Shown: one piece after another, positions 8,010 to 12,492 of the stretch | How the letters are laid out: every line of letters starts with the position of its first letter | How positions within the stretch are numbered: the first letter of the stretch is position 1 | Source: Thermoflexales bacterium | GTDB taxonomy: Bacteria > Chloroflexota > Anaerolineae > Fen-1058 | Assembly: GCA_016931085.1 (NCBI GenBank) | Contig: JAFGFO010000095.1 | Coordinates: forward strand, 1-12,492 | Direction: 5' to 3' | DNA length: 12,492 bases | The notes under the pieces: generated by a model | Database searches by the model: none | Seen by the model: the letters and a program-made list of their open reading frames with translations, nothing else | Told to the model about the DNA's origin: nothing | Translations under genes and position numbers: made by a program

Positions 8010-8034
8010 AATTTTTGGCCACGGAGGCACAGAG
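7665..8034 (+). repeat. Direct repeat copy B: coding 3' end plus downstream repeat
   Basis: This is the second copy of the segment at 5894-6263, gap-free at about 92% identity by hand count. Most differences are in the FN3-like module; the TM-to-stop part is nearly identical. After position 8034 it switches to AAATTTAACC, and the remnant coding fragment starts at 8043. Confidence 0.88.
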
Positions 8035-8042
8035 AAATTTAA

Positions 8043-8180
8043 CCTCAGCCTTCTGACCACGTTCGAGAGAACCGCGACTATTACAACAACACGCCCCGGC
8101 CCGGTCACACACCTTACGCCTATCCTCACCCGCTGACCCGGAACCTGGTGTTGAACGGCACGCCGGCCGGCGCGGCCATC
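8043..8180 (+). pseudogene. Remnant of a third beta-helix paralogue (about 46 codons)
   Basis: Read in frame from 8043, the sequence gives PQPSDHVRENRDYYNNTPRP, then HTPYAYPHPLTRNLVLNGTP. This matches the end of the beta-helix and start of the FN3-like module in both paralogues (DPQPSDHVQENRDYYND, TPYVYPHPLTQDLVLSGTP). A TAA at 8040-8042 lies directly before it in the same frame, there is no start codon, and similarity fades after about 8180, just before the ribosome-binding site of the next gene. It is more diverged from the two intact genes than they are from each other in this patch. It looks like debris from a deletion between the repeat at 8012-8034 and a former paralogue, not an expressed gene. 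Confidence 0.8.
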
Positions 8181-8199
8181 CGCAAGTCGATATGGATTC

Positions 8200-8215
8200 A
8201 AGGAGGTGTGCGATG
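8200..8215 (+). promoter_or_regulatory. Strong ribosome-binding site for the IPT-type beta-helix gene
   Basis: AAGGAGG at 8200-8206 is a full anti-Shine-Dalgarno match, 6 nt before ATG 8213. It rules out the in-frame ATG at 8192, which would put eight extra residues before the signal peptide core. Confidence 0.8.
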
Positions 8216-10669
8216 CATCGAAAGCTGTTTTGCGTAATATGGCTGGCCGGAATGTTGCTCGCGCCGACGTCGGGGTATGCGGGGGTCGCCAGTACGACAT
8301 ACTATGTCTCCAGCTCTGATGGAAGCGATGACTACGACGGCCTATCCCCGTCAACACCATTCGAGACAATCGCCAAGGTCAACGCCCTGGATCTGCAGCC
8401 GGGCGACTCGGTGCTGTTCAAATGCGGCGATACCTGGCAGGTCGAACAGCTCGTCATCAGCAAATCCGGCACAGAAACCAGCCCCATCACCTTTGGTGCC
8501 TACCCCGAAGGCTGCGCCAACAAGCCGCTTCTCTCCGGCTCGCTGCCTGTCACAGGCTGGGCGCAGCACGACGGCAACATCTACGTCGCCGACCTGTCGG
8601 CGGGCAACAATGCCGGCAAGTTCGGCCTGGGGCTAAACCAGCTCTTTCGAGATGGCCAGCGACTGCTCTTGGGCCGTTGGCCCAATCTCGACGCGGGCAA
8701 CGGGGGCTACTCGTTTGTGGACGCCCACACCGCTAGCGTCGCCCAGCTCACAGATAACGAGCTGCCCTCCGGCGTCAACTGGGCCGGCGCCATCGTGCAC
8801 ATCAAAAACATCCGTTGGTCCATGATCGACCGCCAGGTGACAGGCTCCAGCGGGAACACGCTGACGCTCAACACGGTCCTGTCGTGCCGGATTTCCAGTT
8901 GGGCCGATTGCGTCGGTTGGGGCTACTTTATCAACAATCACTTGAGCACGCTCGACCGAGATGGGGAGTGGTACTTTGACGAGGGCACAAACCGGGTTTA
9001 TCTGTATTCGGCGGGCGGGGTGCCAAGCAACGTCGAAGCTTCTGTCGTCTTGGAAGAAGCCGCCACGCTCCGGCACGGCGGCCTCATGCTGAGCGACGGC
9101 TCAGCCACCGCCTACGTCGTCGTCGACAATTTCGAGGTCAAGAACTGGTTCAACCACGGCATTGGCACGCCGGGCGGTATGCGCGGCGACATTTATCACC
9201 ACATCACGGTTCGCAACGTCACGGTCAAGGATGTGGACGCCTCGGGCGCGTTCCTGAGCAGTTGGCTCGAGAGGCCTCCCGACGGCAGAAAAGGTCTGCG
9301 CGGCGGGCATCACATGGCGTTTACGAACAACGTCGTCGACGGGGCCAACCACTTTGGCATCACAGGCTATTTTGCCGCCTCGACGTTCGAGGGGAACGAG
9401 ATCAAGAACATCGCCCTCATCAAAAACTTGAACAAATCCGGTATGGGCTGCCCCATCACCTCGGGCGAATGTACCGAAAACGGCGATGGGCTGCGGATCA
9501 GGCTCTATGACGTCCGCGACTCGGGTTATGGCAACACGCTGCGCTACAATCGCTTCAAAAAGACCGGCTACAACGCCGTGGACGTGTTCGGCCCGGACAC
9601 GACCCTGGAAAAGAATTTCATCACCCAGGCGTGCTATTCCAAAGCGGACTGCGGCGGGGTGCGAACCTTTGGCAGCACCAGCCTGGCGAGCACCACAGTC
9701 TATAACGTGCGCCTGCTCGATAACATCATCGTCGACATTCCCGGCAACGTGGACGGCTGCCACGCCTCGCGCGCCGCTTTTGGCATGGGGCTTTACATCG
9801 ACCACTTTTCCCGTGACGTGGAGGTCAGGGGGAATACCGTTGCCAGCACGACGATCACAGGTATCTTGTACCAGCGCTCCACAGGGGAGATCCTCAACAA
9901 CACCATCTACAACGCCTCGTCGGGCACCGAGTACAGCGGGCAGATCAGCCTGGGGGGGAGCGAGACACAAGTGAGCATGTCCGGCAACATACTGTATGGC
10001 CTCGGCAGCCAGGCCTGGACGCTGTATTCCTACAGCCCGAGCAATTTCCTGGCTTCGGATTACAATGCCTTCTTCCAACCTTACCTGACCCAGCAGATTG
10101 CCCACGGACCAGGCTGGACACGCTACACCTTTCCTGGCTGGCAAGCCTACAGCGGCCTGGAGGGTCATTCCAAGACCAACTGGTTTACCCAGGATGCAGG
10201 CGATGCGCCTCGCTCCAGGATATGGTACAACGCCAACACGAGCCCGACGACGGTGGACCTAGGCGACAGTCAATATCTCGACCTGGATCAGCAAGTTGTT
10301 CTGGGGCAGATCACGCTGCAGCCTTTCACATCCCAGGTCCTGGTCGACAACGGGCCGGTGCCATTGGCCTTGACGAGCCTGGAGCCTGGCATGCTCGACG
10401 TGGACGAGGCGGCCGATTTCACGCTGACCCTCCACGGGCGCGGCTTTACGGCCAGCAGCGTCGTGCGTTGGAACGGCGCCGACCGGCCCACCACCTTTGT
10501 CGATCACACCCGGCTGACGGCCGCCATCTCGGCCGCCGACGTCAGCGCGACTGCGGCTATCCCGGTCACCGTCTACGACCCTGTGGCCGGCAGCGAGACC
10601 CCGGCGCTGATCTTCCGCGTCGTCGAGGCCGTCTGGCATGTTTACATGGCGGTTATATCCAAGTCCTGA
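8213..10669 (+). CDS. Secreted right-handed beta-helix protein with C-terminal IPT/TIG-like domain
   Basis: An 818-residue protein with signal peptide MHRKLFCVIWLAGMLLAPTS through about residue 24. Residues 29-115 carry the N-terminal signature of a large beta-helix group (TYYVSSSDGSDDYDGLSPST, LQPGDSVLFKCGDTW, SPITFGAYPEG). Residues about 250-265 have the WYFDEGTNRVYLY motif, and about 300-600 contain the solenoid rungs (NNVVDGANHFGITGY, GNTVASTTITGI, NNTIYNASSG). Relatives include polysaccharide lyases and glycosidases, but no active site can be assigned. Residues about 720-803 form an IPT/TIG-like domain (LTSLEPGMLDVDEAADFTL, LHGRGFTASSVVRWNG). The protein ends WHVYMAVISKS without a TM helix. 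This resembles the short YLP-type tail I associate with exported Chloroflexota proteins. It is not a paralogue of the other beta-helix genes and lies on the same strand behind the remnant at 8043-8180. Confidence 0.9.
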   Translation: MHRKLFCVIWLAGMLLAPTSGYAGVASTTYYVSSSDGSDDYDGLSPSTPFETIAKVNALDLQPGDSVLFKCGDTWQVEQLVISKSGTETSPITFGAYPEGCANKPLLSGSLPVTGWAQHDGNIYVADLSAGNNAGKFGLGLNQLFRDGQRLLLGRWPNLDAGNGGYSFVDAHTASVAQLTDNELPSGVNWAGAIVHIKNIRWSMIDRQVTGSSGNTLTLNTVLSCRISSWADCVGWGYFINNHLSTLDRDGEWYFDEGTNRVYLYSAGGVPSNVEASVVLEEAATLRHGGLMLSDGSATAYVVVDNFEVKNWFNHGIGTPGGMRGDIYHHITVRNVTVKDVDASGAFLSSWLERPPDGRKGLRGGHHMAFTNNVVDGANHFGITGYFAASTFEGNEIKNIALIKNLNKSGMGCPITSGECTENGDGLRIRLYDVRDSGYGNTLRYNRFKKTGYNAVDVFGPDTTLEKNFITQACYSKADCGGVRTFGSTSLASTTVYNVRLLDNIIVDIPGNVDGCHASRAAFGMGLYIDHFSRDVEVRGNTVASTTITGILYQRSTGEILNNTIYNASSGTEYSGQISLGGSETQVSMSGNILYGLGSQAWTLYSYSPSNFLASDYNAFFQPYLTQQIAHGPGWTRYTFPGWQAYSGLEGHSKTNWFTQDAGDAPRSRIWYNANTSPTTVDLGDSQYLDLDQQVVLGQITLQPFTSQVLVDNGPVPLALTSLEPGMLDVDEAADFTLTLHGRGFTASSVVRWNGADRPTTFVDHTRLTAAISAADVSATAAIPVTVYDPVAGSETPALIFRVVEAVWHVYMAVISKS

Positions 10670-10770
10670 AGAATCGGGGCGGGCTGGCCAGGCAGACACA
10701 CCTGCTACAGTTACGAAATGGCCAGATGTGTGGTTTAATAGAAGGACTCTACTGAAACAACTAAGAATTA
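10670..10770. other. Intergenic stretch without a recognised gene
   Basis: About 100 nt of mixed composition between the stop codon and the inverted-repeat element. CTGGCCAG at 10683-10690 is a self-palindrome, and its TGGCCAG core recurs at 10719-10725. ACACACCT and AGATGTGT could pair imperfectly, but no convincing terminator, promoter or small gene is visible. Confidence 0.4.
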
Positions 10771-10905
10771 ACCGCAAAGGCGCGAAGGACGCCAAGAAAA
10801 TTAAGGTATAGCTCAAGATTCTTCAAAGAATCGCGTGTTTTTATCAAGATTATTCATATCCATATTAAAAATCTTTGCGCTCTTTGCGTCTTGGCGGTGA
10901 AAAAG
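10771..10905. repeat. Long imperfect inverted-repeat element with 9-nt units
   Basis: The left arm 10771-10800 (ACCGCAAAG, GCGCGAAGG, ACGCCAAGA, then AAA) is opposed by the right arm 10873-10898. The reverse complement of the right arm matches the left at about 20 of 26 positions. The arms flank about 72 nt of AT-rich DNA that contains a small hairpin. There is no open reading frame. It resembles a MITE- or REP-like non-autonomous element, and both arms share the unit design of the elements at 1-55 and 6239-6272. The identity of any mobilising enzyme is unknown. Confidence 0.7.
10817..10842 (+). terminator. Weak terminator-like hairpin inside the inverted repeat
   Basis: GATTCT (10817-10822) and AGAATC (10827-10832) pair around a TCAA loop, and TTTTT follows at 10838-10842 after GCGTG. 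The stem is short and AT-rich, and the T run is displaced, so termination activity is doubtful. Its position between two exported-protein genes makes it worth recording. Confidence 0.25.
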
Positions 10906-10969
10906 CCCTTTTTTCAGTGGACTCATAGAAGTTGTCAATTGGTGAACACACTTGTACAAAAAGGTTATG

Positions 10970-12492
10970 ATGCAGCACAGACTCTACACATTGGTTCTCA
11001 CCTTGGTTCTAGTGGTGGCAGCCGGTCCAGCACAACCCAACAGGGCTGCTCCAGCCCCAACTGTAAAGGACGTCTATGCTGGCAGCCGTCCCCTCCCCGC
11101 CCTCACCCCGGCCACTGAGGAAGACGGCGCCGATGTCCTCATCGCCGACGAAGACGTTGCCGACGAAGACGTCGGCGTGATCCGCCAGGACTGCACTGGC
11201 TATAGTGGGCCATACAACTGCTACACTTCCCTATCCGCCTGGGAGGCCGCTTACGGTGGCATCGACTTTGGCACACACCCCCAGGGTGACCTGGTGGGGG
11301 CCGACAAGATCGCCGTGGCCCGTATCGAAGGGACGTGGACCCAGGCCGACACCACGCCGCTCAACCTGGGCGGCTGGACGACCGACGCCGGGCACTATAT
11401 CCATATCTATACCACCAGCGAGGCCCGCCACGACGGCACAGCCGGCAGCGGCTACCGGCTGGTAACGACGGACAGCGGTTCCCTCAGCAGCAGCGTGGCC
11501 TATTTCAGGCTCGAGGGATTGGAAATACACGGCTTGTATGCCGGCAGCCCGATCTACCTCCGCCCCGGCGCCGGCATAGACGGCGACATTCGTCTCAGCC
11601 ATAACCTGATTCACGGGAATGGCCTCGACTCGGGCAGCGGCATCGATATCTACGATTACGATGGGATAAGCATGGTCTGGAACAACATCATCTACGACGT
11701 GGGCAATCCCGGCTATACCGCCGGCATTCAGACCATGCGAGGCACGACCTACGTCTATAATAACACCATCGTCGACATCATCAGCGGCTATGCCATCCGA
11801 AACGGCGGCACCATGGTCGTCAAGAACAACTTGACCGAGGCGCCCAATGATGATTTTTATGGCACCTTCTACCCCGGCTCCGATTTCAACGCCTCCTCCG
11901 ACGACACCGCGCCCGGTTTCCACTCACGCAGAGACCAAAGCTTTAGCTTTGTAAACCGGGCCGGCGACGACTTTCACCTGGCGTCAACCGACACCGGCGC
12001 TCGCAACCATGGCACCGCCCTTTCGAGCGACGCACACATCCCCATCGCCGACGACGTCGACGGCGACGCCCGCCCCTCGGCTTGGCTCGGGACAGGCTCC
12101 GGCGGCTGGGACATCGGCGCCGACGAGGCGATGAGCGGCACGGACGCCGCCCCGCCGATACGGTTGGATGGCGCGCCCGACGGCACGCTCCCGTCAGACA
12201 CGACGGCAGTCACGCTTTTCCTGGCCACGAACGAGGCCGCTGCCTGCCGCTACGCCACCACACCCGGCGTGTCCTACGCGGCGATGGCCAACACCTTCTC
12301 GGCCACCGGCGGCATCACCCACACGCAGCCCATCAGCGGCTTGGTCGACGAGCAGACCTACACCACCTACGTCCGCTGCCAGGATACGGCCGGCAATGCC
12401 AACGACGACGATTACGAGATCAGCTTTTACGTCTTTTCGTCGGATCGTGTGCCGCCGGTCGTATCGAACGTCCAGGCGGTCGACGTCACGCC
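10970..12492 (+). CDS. Secreted beta-helix protein with FN3-like domain, 3' end outside the window
   Basis: The frame is open from ATG 10967/10970 to the window edge (507 codons from 10970), with no stop, so the protein is incomplete. ATG 10970 lies 5 nt after AAAAAGG (10958-10964) and is preferred over the adjacent ATG 10967. Counting from 10967, residues 1-23 form a signal peptide (HRLYTLVLTLVLVVAAG). Residues 51-70 are acidic with a DEDVADEDV duplication. Residues about 72-165 hold the conserved block NCYTSLSAWEAAYGG, EGTWTQAD and GYRLV, common in front of environmental beta-helix proteins. About 175-290 are solenoid rungs (SHNLIHGNGL, WNNIIYDVG, YNNTIVDI). The region 335-387 is the typical solenoid end DFHLASTDTGARNHG through GGWDIGADE. 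About 395-488 is an FN3-like domain with ACRYATTPGVSYAAM and YVRCQDTAGNAN, and a further domain begins at PPVVSNVQ. The function is unassigned; extracellular glycan binding or cleavage is likely. The protein is not a close paralogue of its neighbours. Confidence 0.85.
   Translation, partial: MQHRLYTLVLTLVLVVAAGPAQPNRAAPAPTVKDVYAGSRPLPALTPATEEDGADVLIADEDVADEDVGVIRQDCTGYSGPYNCYTSLSAWEAAYGGIDFGTHPQGDLVGADKIAVARIEGTWTQADTTPLNLGGWTTDAGHYIHIYTTSEARHDGTAGSGYRLVTTDSGSLSSSVAYFRLEGLEIHGLYAGSPIYLRPGAGIDGDIRLSHNLIHGNGLDSGSGIDIYDYDGISMVWNNIIYDVGNPGYTAGIQTMRGTTYVYNNTIVDIISGYAIRNGGTMVVKNNLTEAPNDDFYGTFYPGSDFNASSDDTAPGFHSRRDQSFSFVNRAGDDFHLASTDTGARNHGTALSSDAHIPIADDVDGDARPSAWLGTGSGGWDIGADEAMSGTDAAPPIRLDGAPDGTLPSDTTAVTLFLATNEAAACRYATTPGVSYAAMANTFSATGGITHTQPISGLVDEQTYTTYVRCQDTAGNANDDDYEISFYVFSSDRVPPVVSNVQAVDVT
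11144..11173 (+). repeat. Two tandem 15-nt units in the acidic linker
   Basis: GCCGACGAAGACGTT (11144-11158) is followed at once by GCCGACGAAGACGTC (11159-11173), with one mismatch. In the encoded protein this gives two ADEDV units between the signal peptide and the first domain. It is probably a simple slippage duplication within a flexible acidic linker. Confidence 0.8.

Noticed and set aside
9101..10168. Minus-strand open frame of 355 codons
   Set aside because: It is antisense to a well-supported beta-helix gene, has low-complexity Val/Ala/Gly-rich translation and no ribosome-binding site consistent with a gene.
10771..10905. CRISPR-like or tRNA-like interpretation of the repeated units
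   Set aside because: The units are about 9 nt with no spacers, and the inverted arms do not fold into a cloverleaf.
10932..10969. TTGTCA - 17 nt - TACAAA promoter giving a leaderless message for the last gene
   Set aside because: The -10 matches consensus only at four positions, and a start at the ATG would leave out the AAAAAGG site that looks like a ribosome-binding site; it is more likely chance in an AT-rich stretch.

Overview
The window reads as a cluster of secreted, surface-type carbohydrate-active proteins from a GC-rich bacterium, most likely a member of the Chloroflexota (Anaerolineae-like) known from environmental DNA. This assignment is inference. It rests on the modular beta-helix and FN3-like architecture, on repeated C-terminal membrane anchors with basic tails, and on one protein ending in a YMAVISKS-type tail that resembles the YLPLVxK/R tails common on exported Chloroflexota proteins. 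No rRNA, tRNA, CRISPR or transposase gene was seen, and there is no cytoplasmic or regulatory gene.

Layout, all genes on the + strand: (1) 1-60, the edge of an inverted-repeat element. (2) 136-2481, a pectate-lyase-like beta-helix protein with an FN3-like module, a G8-like module and a C-terminal transmembrane helix. (3) 2491-2525, a perfect 16-bp hairpin. (4) 2555-6238, a LamG + FN3-like + heparinase II/III-type lyase + FN3-like protein with a C-terminal membrane anchor. (5) 6303-8009, a shorter paralogue of the first protein whose 3' end is a near copy of the 3' end of the lyase gene. (6) 8043-8180, a remnant of a further beta-helix paralogue. (7) 8213-10669, a different beta-helix protein with an IPT/TIG-like domain. 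(8) 10771-10905, a long imperfect inverted repeat. (9) 10970 to the window end, the 5' part of a fifth exported beta-helix protein, left incomplete by the window edge.

Together the genes suggest an extracellular or cell-surface set acting on acidic polysaccharide. One protein carries the hallmarks of an (alpha/alpha)-toroid uronic-acid lyase, and four are solenoid proteins of the type found in polysaccharide lyases, hydrolases and epimerases. The substrate cannot be named from the sequence.

The most unusual aspect is how the locus is built. Coding modules and the DNA just beyond stop codons have been duplicated together. Gene 3 is a mosaic of gene 1 (front) and gene 2 (back). A broken third copy lies behind it. 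Three of the four gaps between genes, and the left edge of the window, carry related repeats made of about three 9-nt purine-rich units (core CGCNAAG). I found no clear evidence of a wholly new enzymatic system; the novelty is in module and 3'-end exchange and in the repeat family.
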